A DNA stretch of 64,000 bases from Streptomyces avidinii (GCF_014650695.1 NZ_BMVL01000001.1:269563-333562), one strand, 5' to 3'. Shown: positions 52,865 to 61,806, counted from the first letter of the stretch. Notes: a model not told the origin generated them from the sequence alone. Program-made: numbers and translations.

Positions 52865-52889
52865 CCGGGGTGCACCCGATGCACCCCGG
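52865..52889. terminator. bidirectional terminator
   Basis: A 10-bp stem CCGGGGTGCA/TGCACCCCGG with a CCCGA loop between convergent genes. Confidence 0.8.
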
Positions 52890-52925
52890 CCGCGTGCCTC
52901 CCGGCCTCCCGGCCCCCCGGTCGGC

Positions 52926-53915
52926 TCAGCCGATGTCGGTGCGGGTGAACCGCCACAGGGCGGCCGCGGCGACGGGGAGGAGATAGCAGGCCAGTGCCAG
53001 GAAGGCGTGGGTCGCGGGGGTTCCTTCGCGCATCGCGGCACAGGCGATCTCACCGACGCACTCGGTCTTGTCGTTGAGCATCAGGAGCCGTTCGTTGAGG
53101 ACGGCGAAGGTGATGCCGGAGAAGTGGTACTCCGTCAGTGAGGGGACGTAGTCCCGCACGAGCCGTTCGGCGACGACGAGGTAGGCCAATGCGATCCCGA
53201 ACGCCACGGTCAGACTGCGGGTCAACATGGCCAGGCTGTAGCCGAGCAGGGCCACCAGGGCGATGAGGAGGGCGCCTCTGAGCACGATGGTGGTCAGTAC
53301 GGTCCAGAAGTGCGCGTCGGCGTCGGCCGTCGTGCCCCGCAGGTGGGCGGTGACCAGGAGCAGCGGGATCAGGACGATCGAGGTGGCCAGGGCGGTCGCC
53401 GCGGCGACGGCGGCAACGAGAACACCGCGGGTGACGAACAGACGGGCCCGGCGGGGCTCGGCCGCGACCAGGTTGAGGATGACCCGGGAGGCCCAGTCCG
53501 TTCCTCCGCTGACGAGGCCGAAGGCCAGGGCGGCCACCGCGACCCCGGACAGTACGGTCCGCAGGTCCACGAACGACGCCTTGGTCAGCTGGTAGCGCGG
53601 ATCGTCGAAGAAGTACTGCGCCGACAGCGGCCCGGCGGTGCCCGGCCGCCGGGCCGCCTCCTCGGTGTACTGGCCGTAGGCCGCCTCCGCCTCGCGCCAC
53701 GCGGTGGCCATGTCCGTGTTGTGGCCGAGGTACGCGGCGAGCGCGAACGCGCCGAGGAGCAGCGGCAGGGCGTACAGGGCCCGGCGCACTGGCTTGGGGC
53801 TGAGGATCCTGCGCAGTTCGGAGCGGGCGAGCCGGCGCAGGGACAGGGGGCTGGAACGGTCCGCATGCGGGCCGGGGGCCGCGGGACCGGCCGGGCGTGC
53901 GGCTGCCGTCGTCAT
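52926..53915 (-). CDS. ABC-2-type permease, second copy
   Basis: 329 residues, about six membrane helices with a large external segment after the first (HNTDMATAWREAEAAYGQYT). AEPRRARLFVTRGVLVAAVA and the terminal AAALWRFTRTDIG match the neighbouring permease, so the two arose by duplication. ATG 53915 overlaps the preceding stop (TGATG). Forms an exporter with the ATPase upstream in the operon. Confidence 0.88.
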   Translation of the reverse strand: MTTAAARPAGPAAPGPHADRSSPLSLRRLARSELRRILSPKPVRRALYALPLLLGAFALAAYLGHNTDMATAWREAEAAYGQYTEEAARRPGTAGPLSAQYFFDDPRYQLTKASFVDLRTVLSGVAVAALAFGLVSGGTDWASRVILNLVAAEPRRARLFVTRGVLVAAVAAATALATSIVLIPLLLVTAHLRGTTADADAHFWTVLTTIVLRGALLIALVALLGYSLAMLTRSLTVAFGIALAYLVVAERLVRDYVPSLTEYHFSGITFAVLNERLLMLNDKTECVGEIACAAMREGTPATHAFLALACYLLPVAAAALWRFTRTDIG

Positions 53916-54916
53916 CAGGTGATGTCCGTTCGGGTGAAGCGCCACAGGGCCACCAGCAGCACCGGTACGAGATAGATCAGCACGCCGAGGAACCCGTCCG
54001 CGGCGGTGAGGTCGACGTGGACGGCCTCGCAGCCGGGGCCGGCGATGCAGTCGGACTGGGCCAAGGGGATGACGGGCTTCTCGTTGAGCACGGCGAAGAC
54101 CAGCCCGTCCATGGCGTACTCGGCGCCCCGCGGCCCCCGGCCGGCGAAGATCTGGTCCGAACCGGCCAGGTAGAGGAACCCGATGGCGAGGGCGACGGAC
54201 GCCTTGCGCGTCAGCATGGCCAGCGCGTGGCCGAGCAGGCAGAGCAGTCCCACCAGGAGCACGCCCCGCGCGTACTGGCTGGCGAGGGCGGCCCAGTAGA
54301 CGCCGTCGAGGCCGGCTGCGCTCCCTCGGGTGAACGCCGCGAGCAGGAGCAGGGGAAGGAGGAGCAGTCCGGCGGCCGCGGTCGCGGCCATCGACAGGGC
54401 GGCGACGAGCAGGGCCCGGGTGGCGAAGAGCCTGAACCGGCGCGGCTCGGCCGCTGCGAGGGTGAGCATGACGCGCGAGGACCAGTCGGCTCCGCCGGCG
54501 ACCATGCCGAAGACCACGGCCGCGGCGGCCAGGGCGGTGTCGACCGTGCGCAGGTCGCCGAAGGACAGGGTCTCCATGAGGTAGCGCGGGTCGCGGAAGT
54601 AGTTCCTCGCGGTGAGGCCGGAGCCGACGGGCAGCCCGTGGGTCTGGGCGTCGGCGAGGTAGGCGGCGTACCGTTCCTCGGCCGAGCGCCAGGCGGTGGC
54701 GGTGTCACGGTCGTGGAGCAGCAGCTTGGAGAGGCCGAACGCGATGATCGCCAGGGGCAGGCCGATCCCGGCGTACCGCATGGCGCGCGGCGCCCTCAGG
54801 CGCAGCAGTTCGGCCCGGGCGAGCCGGCGCCAGGGAAGCGGCTCGCCGTCCGCACCGGCCGGGGACAGTGACGGGGACGGTGACGGCGGCGGGGCGACGG
54901 CCCGGTCACGTGCCAT
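53915..54916 (-). CDS. ABC-2-type permease, first copy
   Basis: 333 residues with a Pro/Ser-rich cytosolic start (APPPSPSPSLSPAGADGEPL), then about six helices. Shares GGADWSSRVMLTLAAAEPRR and ALWRFTRTDIT with the second permease. ATG 54916 lies inside the end of the ATPase gene (11-base overlap), so translation is coupled. Two unequal permeases with one ATPase imply a heterodimeric pore. Confidence 0.9.
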   Translation of the reverse strand: MARDRAVAPPPSPSPSLSPAGADGEPLPWRRLARAELLRLRAPRAMRYAGIGLPLAIIAFGLSKLLLHDRDTATAWRSAEERYAAYLADAQTHGLPVGSGLTARNYFRDPRYLMETLSFGDLRTVDTALAAAAVVFGMVAGGADWSSRVMLTLAAAEPRRFRLFATRALLVAALSMAATAAAGLLLLPLLLLAAFTRGSAAGLDGVYWAALASQYARGVLLVGLLCLLGHALAMLTRKASVALAIGFLYLAGSDQIFAGRGPRGAEYAMDGLVFAVLNEKPVIPLAQSDCIAGPGCEAVHVDLTAADGFLGVLIYLVPVLLVALWRFTRTDIT

Positions 54917-55922
54917 GCCGCGGCTCCTGGCGCGCCGTGGCCGTGGCCGCGTCCGCCGCGCGGACGGCGGCGACGTAGATGTCCTCCAGCGACGCCGACT
55001 CGACGACCAGTTCGCGCGGGTAGACGTCCCGCTCGGTGAGCAGTCTGAGGACGTCCGAACCGTCGGAAGGGGTCGGGCGGGTGGCGGGCGGCTCGACCTG
55101 GAGCTCGGCGCCGGCGGGACCGAAGGCCGGGACGGCCGTGTACCCGTGGTCCGTCAGGACGGACCGGGCGGTCACCGCGTCGTGGACCCGTACGACCAGG
55201 CGTGACGTGCCCCGGGCGAGCAGTTCGGGAACGCTCGCGTCGCAGATCACCCGACCGTTTCGGACGATCGTCACCCAATCGCTGACGAGTTCCACCTCGG
55301 AGAGGATGTGCGAGGAGACGACGACGGTCATGCCCCGCTCGTCGCGCAGCCGCTTCAGCAGCTCGCGCATGTGCCGGACGGCCTCGGGGTCCAGGCCGTT
55401 CATCGGTTCGTCCAGGACCAGGAGGTCGGGGCGGGAGATCAGCGCGGCCGCGACCCCGAGCCGCTGCTTCATTCCGAGCGAGTATCCGGAGTACGAGCGG
55501 TGGGCGGCCCCGTCCAGGCCGACCAGTTCGAGCACGTCGGCGACCTCGTCGCGGCGGGCGCCGTGCAGTTCGCCGAGGAGGCGCAGGTTGTGTTCGCCGG
55601 TGAGCGAGCCGGTGAAGGCCGGGCCCTCGATGAGGGCTCCCATCCGGCGGGCGACGAACCGCTGGTCGGCCGGCAGTTCCCGGCCGAAGGCGGTGATCGT
55701 TCCCCGGTCGGGGCGGGCGAGGCCGAGAAGCGCCTTGAGCGCCGTGGTCTTGCCCGATCCGTTGGGTCCCAGCAGTCCGACGACGGCGCCGGTCGGGACG
55801 GACATGGAGAAGCCGTCGAGGGCGACCTGGCGCCGTCCGCGCGAGGTCCGGAACGACTTGAAGACCTGGTCGAAGCGGACCAGGATCTCCGGCGCACCGC
55901 CCTCGGTCCCGGTCACGCTCAC
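54906..55922 (-). CDS. ABC transporter ATP-binding protein
   Basis: 338 residues. Walker A GLLGPNGSGKTTALKALLG (about 49-67), signature SGYSLGMKQRLGVA, Walker B LLVLDEPMNGLDPEA, H-loop SSHILSEVE. A C-terminal domain of about 100 residues (LLARGTSRLVVRVHDAVTAR to EDIYVAAVRA) is typical of exporters of the drug/bacteriocin type. GTG 55922 overlaps the lipoprotein stop (GTGA), making a four-gene coupled operon. Confidence 0.95.
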   Translation of the reverse strand: MSVTGTEGGAPEILVRFDQVFKSFRTSRGRRQVALDGFSMSVPTGAVVGLLGPNGSGKTTALKALLGLARPDRGTITAFGRELPADQRFVARRMGALIEGPAFTGSLTGEHNLRLLGELHGARRDEVADVLELVGLDGAAHRSYSGYSLGMKQRLGVAAALISRPDLLVLDEPMNGLDPEAVRHMRELLKRLRDERGMTVVVSSHILSEVELVSDWVTIVRNGRVICDASVPELLARGTSRLVVRVHDAVTARSVLTDHGYTAVPAFGPAGAELQVEPPATRPTPSDGSDVLRLLTERDVYPRELVVESASLEDIYVAAVRAADAATATARQEPRHGT

Positions 55923-56452
55923 CCCTGGCCGCCGGACTCGGCGAGGGTTCCGGACCTGGGGGCGGCGTAGGCGATTCCGCAGTGTCCGAGGCGGTTGCCG
56001 GCTTCCCAGGACTTCTTGTTCATGGGGGCCAGGTAGAGGCTGATGAGCTCGCCGCGTCGAGAGCCGATCATCGGTGCGAGCTTCGGCTCGCAGGCGGTGC
56101 GCATGCGGTCCATCACGCCGCGGTCGCCGGGGAACCGGGCGGCTGCGTCGTCCGGCAGCGTCACCTGGGAGACGACCTCGAAGAAGTGCGGGGTCCCGCA
56201 GTCCACGGTGCCGACGGTCTGGTCGGACTGCACGTCGCCCCGGTGGTTGGAACACATGCCGGCCTTCAGGTCCTTGAACGCGACCGGGGTGCCCTGGGGC
56301 AGGTCCTTGAAGGGGTCCGCCGGCGGCGGACCGGAGTGCTGCCCGGCGTCCGGGGTGGACCCGGCGGGCTTGTCCGAGGTGGTGGCGCAGCCTGCCAGCG
56401 TCAGGACGCCGAGGACCGCCGTCGCCAGTAAGAGAGTGGGGGATCGACGCAT
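55919..56452 (-). CDS. septum-formation-domain lipoprotein
   Basis: 177 residues. Signal peptide with lipobox VLTLAGC (Cys near 21), a Pro/Gly-rich linker, then a domain with LKAGMCSNHRGD, VGTVDCGTPHFFEVV and MRTACEPKLAPMIG: paired Cys and a C-x-x-P-H-x-x-E-V pattern like the actinobacterial septum-formation family. Location outside the membrane. ATG 56452 starts MRRSPTLLLATAVL. First gene of the ABC operon, so it may bind or sense the exported compound. Confidence 0.82.
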   Translation of the reverse strand: MRRSPTLLLATAVLGVLTLAGCATTSDKPAGSTPDAGQHSGPPPADPFKDLPQGTPVAFKDLKAGMCSNHRGDVQSDQTVGTVDCGTPHFFEVVSQVTLPDDAAARFPGDRGVMDRMRTACEPKLAPMIGSRRGELISLYLAPMNKKSWEAGNRLGHCGIAYAAPRSGTLAESGGQG

Positions 56453-56545
56453 GCTTGGCTCGCCTTCGGTCGTGCCGGAACCCACCGCCCCCTGCGCATG
56501 GGATTGCTTCTGCACAGGAGACAGCGGGTCAGTCAACAAACGGAA

Positions 56546-56809
56546 TCAGCAGGCGCGCGTACCGTAGTCCGAGTCCTTCGTGTCGCCATCATCCCCGCCG
56601 TTGTTGTCGGCGTACCAGTCCACCAGGCCGTTGGCGTAGGCGCCGACGTAGTGGTTTCCGGTGCGGTGGCTGTGGCCGGAGGCCCAACTACCGGGCTCCG
56701 CACCGGGGTTGCCGTTGATGTAGACCGTGCCCCAGTCGCACCGGGTGTCGGCCTGAGCCACCGTTGCGCCTCCGCCGACCATCACCAGGCCGCCCAGCGG
56801 CCGCTCCAT
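56546..56809 (-). CDS. small secreted protein
   Basis: 87 residues from ATG 56809. A short signal-like start (RPLGGLVMVGGGATVAQA) leads to DTRCDWGTVYINGNPGAEPG, GHSHRTGNHYVGAYANGLVD and an acidic Cys-ending tail. The two Cys bracket the mature chain and could form one disulfide. No family recognised and no good ribosome site, so the start is uncertain. A palindrome at 56904-56921 lies upstream. Confidence 0.6.
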   Translation of the reverse strand: MERPLGGLVMVGGGATVAQADTRCDWGTVYINGNPGAEPGSWASGHSHRTGNHYVGAYANGLVDWYADNNGGDDGDTKDSDYGTRAC

Positions 56810-56903
56810 GGGCTGATGAAGATTCAACTTACTGCACACGTAGGACAGTTGGCGGGATCCGGACATGACGGTCGCGGGGGACACATGACATGATCGGGTT
56901 CCG

Positions 56904-56921
56904 GTTACCAGGTGGTAACCC
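56904..56921. promoter_or_regulatory. 18-bp perfect palindrome between divergent genes
   Basis: GGTTACCA-GG-TGGTAACC lies between the small secreted protein gene and the large lipoprotein gene, 33 bases before GTG 56955. It looks like a dimeric-regulator operator; the regulator is unknown. Confidence 0.6.
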
Positions 56922-56954
56922 CAACACCCCTCCCCCACCCGAAAGTCACCCCAC

Positions 56955-58379
56955 GTGCGCACGCTCGCCCGACGAGTCCTCATACCCGGCCTGACCGCCC
57001 TCGCCCTGGCCGCCACCGGCTGCTCCTCGACCCCCCACGCCGGCGCCGCCGACCCGGCCGCCCCCGCCACCCTCAGCCCCTCCGCCGACGGCACCTCGCA
57101 ACAGCTCGACGTGGCCGCAGCCCCGCAGGGGACGCCGACTCCCGCGGCCGTGGCCCGCGCCGACGGCAAGGGCAGGACCGAGAAGTCCGCCCTGAAGGTC
57201 GCCTCCTACGACAAGGCCAGCGGCCGGGCCGTGATCGCCAAGGCCCCTCAGGGATCCGGCAGTTCGCCCGCGCCCGGCAAGTCGCCGAGCAAGGCGCCGG
57301 GCGCGTCGCCCGAGGCCGACAAGCCCGTCGCGGTCGGCGACGTCATCGCCAGCGCACCGGCTCCCGGCGCCCCGGCGGGGCTGCTCGCCAAGGTCACCGA
57401 GGTCGTCGGCAAGACCGACAAGGGCACCGAGGTCAAGACCGCGTCCACCACCCTCGCCGCCGTCCTGGGTGACGACAAGGCCGACGGCAAGGTCCCCGTC
57501 GACCCGTCGGCGGTCACCGTCGAGCCCCTGATGAAGGGCGTCACCTTCTCCTGGGCCAAGGGCCAGGGCCTGACCTTCGGCCCCGAGGGCGCGAAGCTCC
57601 CCCTCGGCAACCTGCGGCTCGACGTGAACGCCGCCGTCGACACCGCCCCGGGCGCCCCCGCCTCGGCCGGCGCCTCGGTGTCCGGCTTCGTCCAGCTCGC
57701 CCCGCAGGTCGAGTTCGCCTACGACGGCAGCCCGGGCGGCGGCGCCGGCCCGCGCGGCGCCTTCCTCGGCATGAGCGGCGACTGGTCCTCGCAGTGGAAG
57801 CTCCAGGGTCGTGCCGCCGCCAGCACCGGGGCGCCCAAGCGGATCCCCTTCGCCAAGCTGCACAGCTCGCCCGTCATCCAGGTGGGCCCGGTCCCGGTCG
57901 TCGTCAACCTCGACCTGACCTGCTACATCCAGGTGGAGGCCGACGGCAGCGTGACGTTGGAGGTCCAGCAGGACGTCAAGGGCGACTTCAAGATCGGCGG
58001 CAGCTACGCCGCGGGCAAGGGCTGGACCCCGGTGAGCGCCTCGAACGTGCAGAGCACACCGGTCCGGGCGAGCGTCACCGCCGCCGGCCGGGTCAAGGGC
58101 GCGCTCGGCGCCGAGGCCTCCGTCGGTCTCTACGGGGCCGTCGGCGTCACCGCGGACTTCGCCCCCTACCTGCGCGGCGAGGCCGACCTCAAGGCGACCG
58201 CGTCCAGTGACGGCAAGACCTCCGTGAACGGCGCCTGGGCGCTCTACGGCGGCTTCGACCTGAGCGGCAACCTCCAGCTCCAGCTGTCCCTGTTCGGCAC
58301 GCCCCTCTTCGAGCGCCGCATCCCGCTGGGCACCCTCAACCGAGAGTGGGCCCTCTCGACCGGCCAGGTCGGGCGGTAG
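56955..58379 (+). CDS. large putative lipoprotein of unknown function
   Basis: 474 residues. Signal peptide RTLARRVLIPGLTALALAATGCSS with lipobox AATGC (Cys near 23). A disordered Ala/Pro/Lys segment to about 160 (GSSPAPGKSPSKAPGASPEA) is followed by a beta-rich domain of 300 residues (WKLQGRAAASTGAPKRIPFA, VNLDLTCYIQVEADGSVTLE, GGFDLSGNLQLQLSLFGTPL). No known family. Anchored on the outer face of the membrane. GTG 56955 gives a complete signal peptide. Confidence 0.78.
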   Translation: MRTLARRVLIPGLTALALAATGCSSTPHAGAADPAAPATLSPSADGTSQQLDVAAAPQGTPTPAAVARADGKGRTEKSALKVASYDKASGRAVIAKAPQGSGSSPAPGKSPSKAPGASPEADKPVAVGDVIASAPAPGAPAGLLAKVTEVVGKTDKGTEVKTASTTLAAVLGDDKADGKVPVDPSAVTVEPLMKGVTFSWAKGQGLTFGPEGAKLPLGNLRLDVNAAVDTAPGAPASAGASVSGFVQLAPQVEFAYDGSPGGGAGPRGAFLGMSGDWSSQWKLQGRAAASTGAPKRIPFAKLHSSPVIQVGPVPVVVNLDLTCYIQVEADGSVTLEVQQDVKGDFKIGGSYAAGKGWTPVSASNVQSTPVRASVTAAGRVKGALGAEASVGLYGAVGVTADFAPYLRGEADLKATASSDGKTSVNGAWALYGGFDLSGNLQLQLSLFGTPLFERRIPLGTLNREWALSTGQVGR

Positions 58380-58399
58380 CCGGCGCGTCACCACTCCAC

Positions 58400-58433
58400 C
58401 CACTGCCCGGGCGCGGATGCGCCCGGGCAGTGG
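58400..58433 (+). terminator. strong terminator after the lipoprotein gene
   Basis: A perfect 15-bp stem CCACTGCCCGGGCGC with its inverse and a GGAT loop. Confidence 0.9.
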
Positions 58434-58483
58434 CATGTCGGAGAAGTCCGCGCAGGGGTCTTCTCCTCCTCCTTACCCGTCAG

Positions 58484-58489
58484 TACATT
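58484..58489 (+). promoter_or_regulatory. -10 box for the hydrolase-reductase operon
   Basis: TACATT lies six bases before ATG 58496, fitting a leaderless transcript. Confidence 0.45.
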
Positions 58490-58495
58490 GACGCC

Positions 58496-59392
58496 ATGTC
58501 TAATACGCCGCTCGCGCCCGCCCCCGTGGCGTCGGAACACGTGGACCTGAGGCCCCGGAACGTGTCCTTCGGCTGGGAGGACACCCCGCTCCACTGGCTG
58601 CCCGGCGACCCCTTCGCCGGGCACATGATCAATGTGCTGCACCTGCTGCTCCCCGCCGGAGAGCGCTGGTTCGTACACGTCTACAAGCAGGTGCTCCCCT
58701 ACATCGAGGACGAGCGGCTGCGGGAGGACGTGGTCGGCTTCATCGGCCAGGAGGCCATGCACGCCACCGCGCACGACGACGTGCTCCCCCACCTCAAGCG
58801 GCTGGGACTGGACCCCACCCCGTACACCGCGCAGGTGGACTGGCTGTTCGAGAAGCTGCTCGGCGACCGGACCCTGCCGCCCGGCCGGGCCCGCCACTGG
58901 TGGCTGATGGAACGGGTCGCGATGATCGCCGCGATCGAGCACTACACGGCCTTCCTCGGCGACTGGGTACTCAATGCCGACGCGCTCGACCGGCGCGGAG
59001 CCGACCCCACCATGCTGGACCTGCTGCGCTGGCACGGCGCGGAAGAGGTCGAGCACCGCTCGGTGGCCTTCGACCTCTTCATGCACGTGGACGGCAACTA
59101 CCGCCGCCGCGCCCGGACCTGGGCGACCGCCTTCTCCGCGCTGGTGTTCCTGTGGCAGCGCGGCGTGCGCTTCTTCATGGAGAACGACCCGCACCTGGTG
59201 GACGGCAGGGCCTCCTTCGGGCAGTTCTTCCTGGCCGGGCAGCAGGGGGTGCTCCCGTCGACCGGGGCCATGCTGAAGTCCATCCCGAAGTACCTCTCCC
59301 GCACCTACCACCCCTCGCAGGAGGGCTCGACGGCCCAGGCCGTCGCCTACCTCGCCGCCTCCCCGGGTGCGAACGGCGGGGTGCGGGCATGA
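58496..59392 (+). CDS. metal-dependent hydrolase (PF10118-type)
   Basis: 298 residues. Helical protein with Glu/His pairs typical of di-iron-like sites: GQEAMHATAHDDVL, IAAIEHYTAFLGDWVL and WHGAEEVEHRSVAFDLF. The PF10118 family is named a metal-dependent hydrolase, but this Glu-x2-His pattern resembles ferritin-like oxygenases. ATG 58496 starts MSNTPLAPAPVASEHV. The stop overlaps the reductase start (ATGA), so the reductase probably supplies electrons to it. Confidence 0.88.
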   Translation: MSNTPLAPAPVASEHVDLRPRNVSFGWEDTPLHWLPGDPFAGHMINVLHLLLPAGERWFVHVYKQVLPYIEDERLREDVVGFIGQEAMHATAHDDVLPHLKRLGLDPTPYTAQVDWLFEKLLGDRTLPPGRARHWWLMERVAMIAAIEHYTAFLGDWVLNADALDRRGADPTMLDLLRWHGAEEVEHRSVAFDLFMHVDGNYRRRARTWATAFSALVFLWQRGVRFFMENDPHLVDGRASFGQFFLAGQQGVLPSTGAMLKSIPKYLSRTYHPSQEGSTAQAVAYLAASPGANGGVRA

Positions 59393-60435
59393 GGCGCGCC
59401 CTCGCGGTCACGGCCGTCGCGGGCGCGGCCTGGGTGACCCGGCGCGCCCTGCGCCGCCGCATCGGCCGCTCCCCGCTCTGGCCGCTGCCGGCCCTGGAGA
59501 CCCCGGTCTCGGGCCACTCCCCGCGCCGTGCGCTGCGCGCGCTGATCATCTCCCGTACGGAGCCGGCGCAGGGCGTGCTGCAACTGACCCTGGAGTCACC
59601 GGACCTCCCGGCGTGGAGCCCGGGCGCGCACGTGGACGTGACCCTGCCCTCGGGCCTCGTCCGCCAGTACTCGCTGTGCGGCGACCCGGCGGACGACGGC
59701 CGGTACACCATCGCGATCCGGCTCGTCGAGGACGGCCGGGGCGGCTCCCGCGAGGCGCACGCGCAGCTCGTCGAGGGGGCAGAACTGGAGCTGCGCCCGC
59801 CGCGCAACCGCTTCGAGCTGGTCCCGGCGGCCTCGTACGTCTTCGTCGCGGGCGGCATCGGCATCACGCCGATCCTGCCGATGCTGCGGGCCGCGACCGC
59901 GGCGGGCACCGACTGGACCCTCCTCTACGGGGGCCGCACCCTCGACTCGATGCCCTTCCTGGACGACCTCGCGCCGTACGGCGACCGGGTGTCGGTCCTC
60001 GCCGAGGACGAGACCGGCCTGCCCGACCTGGCCCCGGTGGCCGCGGCGGGACCCGGCACGCCGATCTACTGCTGCGGCCCGGAGCCGCTGATGGCGGCCG
60101 TCACCGCGGCCGCCGCGGATCCGGCGTCGGTGCACCTGGAACGGTTCGCCCCGGCGACGGAGCCCGGGCCGGGCCGGGCCTTCACGGTGGAACTGCGCCG
60201 CTCGGGGCGGGTCGTCGAGGTGGCGGCGGACGAGAGCACGCTGGCCGCCGTGCGCCGGGAGCTGCCGGACACCCCGTACTCCTGCGAGCAGGGTTTCTGC
60301 GGGACCTGCCAACACCGGGTGCTGGCGGGCGGGGTGGACCACCGCGACGAGCTGCTCACCGACCAGGAGCGCGAGGACTCGATGCTGCTGTGCGTCTCGC
60401 GCGCGCAGGGGGACCGCCTCGTCCTGGACCTCTGA
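59389..60435 (+). CDS. ferredoxin-NAD(P)H reductase with 2Fe-2S domain
   Basis: 348 residues. Short N-terminal hydrophobic segment, FAD domain (VRQYSLCGDP with the flavin-binding RxYS), NAD(P) domain (VFVAGGIGITPILPMLRAA, YCCGPEPLM) and a C-terminal plant-type 2Fe-2S domain: SCEQGFCGTCQHRV with C-x4-C-x2-C and the fourth Cys in SMLLCVSRA. This is the vanillate/phthalate-reductase layout. Coupled to the upstream helical metal protein as its likely electron donor. Confidence 0.95.
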   Translation: MRRALAVTAVAGAAWVTRRALRRRIGRSPLWPLPALETPVSGHSPRRALRALIISRTEPAQGVLQLTLESPDLPAWSPGAHVDVTLPSGLVRQYSLCGDPADDGRYTIAIRLVEDGRGGSREAHAQLVEGAELELRPPRNRFELVPAASYVFVAGGIGITPILPMLRAATAAGTDWTLLYGGRTLDSMPFLDDLAPYGDRVSVLAEDETGLPDLAPVAAAGPGTPIYCCGPEPLMAAVTAAAADPASVHLERFAPATEPGPGRAFTVELRRSGRVVEVAADESTLAAVRRELPDTPYSCEQGFCGTCQHRVLAGGVDHRDELLTDQEREDSMLLCVSRAQGDRLVLDL

Positions 60436-60461
60436 GTCCCGGACCTGTGAACGCGCCCCAG

Positions 60462-60467
60462 TAGGGT
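60462..60467 (+). promoter_or_regulatory. -10 box for the TetR gene
   Basis: TAGGGT, seven bases before ATG 60475. Confidence 0.45.
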
Positions 60468-60474
60468 GTTCCGC

Positions 60475-61227
60475 ATGACAACCGGGGTGCGACGCAGAAT
60501 GGGTGTCGAGGAGCGGCGGCAGCAGCTGATCGGGGTTGCCCTGGAGCTGTTCAGCCACCGCTCGCCCGACGATGTGTCGATCGACGAGATCGCGGCGGCC
60601 GCGGGGATATCCCGGCCGCTCGTCTACCACTACTTTCCGGGCAAGCTGAGCCTGTACGAGGCCGCGCTGCGGCGGGCCGCCGACGAGCTGGCGCTGCGGT
60701 TCGTGGAGCCGCGTGAAGGGCCGCTCGGGGCCCGGCTGCTGCGGGTGATGGGGCGGTTCTTCGATTTCGTGGACGACCACGGGCCGGGCTTCTCGGCGCT
60801 GATGCGCGGCGGTCCGGCCGTCGGCAGCAGCAGGACGAACGCGATGATCGGCGAGGTCCGGCAGGCGGCCTACGAGCAGATCCTCACGCACCTGGGGCTG
60901 GGGCTGGAGCACGTTCCCGCGCGGCTGGAGCTCGTGGTGCGGTCCTGGGTGTCGCTCGCCGAGTCCACCGCGCTGATCTGGCTGGACGGTCGGCGGATCC
61001 CGCGGGGCGAGCTGGAGTTGCAGCTGGTGCACGACTTCGCGGCGCTGGCCGCGGTGAGCGCCGCGTACGACGTGGAGATGGCGGGGATCCTCGTACGGAT
61101 CCTGGCCGACGAGCCCGCCGACGGCCCCTTCGGGGAGCTGGTCGGGCGGCTGGTGTCGCTGGTGCCGGGCGAGGCACCGGCGGAGGCGGCGGGCGAGGCG
61201 CCGGCCGAGGTGGCGCAGCCGCGTTGA
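60475..61227 (+). CDS. TetR-family regulator
   Basis: 250 residues. HTH: EERRQQLIGVALELFSHRSP, VSIDEIAAAAGISRPLVYHY, FPGKLSLYEAALRRAADELA. The ligand domain is helical and the C-terminus has two PAEA/GEAP repeats. ATG 60475 follows a -10 box directly, so the gene has its own promoter although only 39 bases separate it from the reductase. It may control the hydrolase-reductase pair. Confidence 0.92.
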   Translation: MTTGVRRRMGVEERRQQLIGVALELFSHRSPDDVSIDEIAAAAGISRPLVYHYFPGKLSLYEAALRRAADELALRFVEPREGPLGARLLRVMGRFFDFVDDHGPGFSALMRGGPAVGSSRTNAMIGEVRQAAYEQILTHLGLGLEHVPARLELVVRSWVSLAESTALIWLDGRRIPRGELELQLVHDFAALAAVSAAYDVEMAGILVRILADEPADGPFGELVGRLVSLVPGEAPAEAAGEAPAEVAQPR

Positions 61228-61257
61228 TCGGGTGTGTGGCGGCCGCCCATGATCATC

Positions 61258-61263
61258 GATAAT
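61258..61263 (+). promoter_or_regulatory. -10 box for the GNAT gene
   Basis: GATAAT lies six bases before GTG 61270, giving a leaderless start. It argues against ATG 61249 upstream. Confidence 0.4.
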
Positions 61264-61269
61264 GCCCGC

Positions 61270-61792
61270 GTGATCATTGACGACGAGATCCTGTTCCGGC
61301 CGGCCGTGGAGAAGGACGCCGGCACGCTGGTGCAGCTGTACGACCAGGCTGCCCGGTGGATGCGCAAGCACGGGATCGATCAGTGGAAGCCCGGCGACAA
61401 GGACGCCGCGCACTTCCGGTCGAAGATGCGCGAGGGCGAGGTGTGGCTCGCCGCCGACGCCGACGGGCGCGTGTGCGGGGCCTACGAGTTGTGGTGGTCC
61501 GACGAGGACGCCTGGGGGGTCCAGCCGCCCGTGGCGGGCTACGTGCACCGGTTGATGGTGGCGCGCGAGGTGGCCCCCGCCGGGGCCGGGCGGCGCCTGC
61601 TCGAACATGCCGAGCGGCGGACCGCCCGGACCGGTCGGGAACGGGCGCGGCTGGACTGCGTCTCCACCAACCCCCGGTTGCTCGCGTACTACCGGGGTGC
61701 GGGCTACCGGGTGGTCGGGGAGCTCCCCAACAAGCAGGGGAAGGACGGCAGGACCTACGGGGTGATCCTGCTGGAGAAGCGGCTGGACCGGC

Positions 61793-61806
<14 letters not shown>
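61270..61806 (+). CDS. GNAT-family acetyltransferase
   Basis: 178 residues. GNAT fold: ILFRPAVEKDAGTLVQLYDQ, VWLAADADGRVCGAYELWWS, YVHRLMVAREVAPAGAGRRL with the acetyl-CoA loop (V-x5-G-x-G-R-x-L), LDCVSTNPRLLAYYRGAGYR. The acceptor is unknown. GTG 61270 is preferred because of the adjacent -10 box; ATG 61249 would add seven residues. Its end overlaps the convergent pullulanase stop by 14 bases. Confidence 0.92.
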
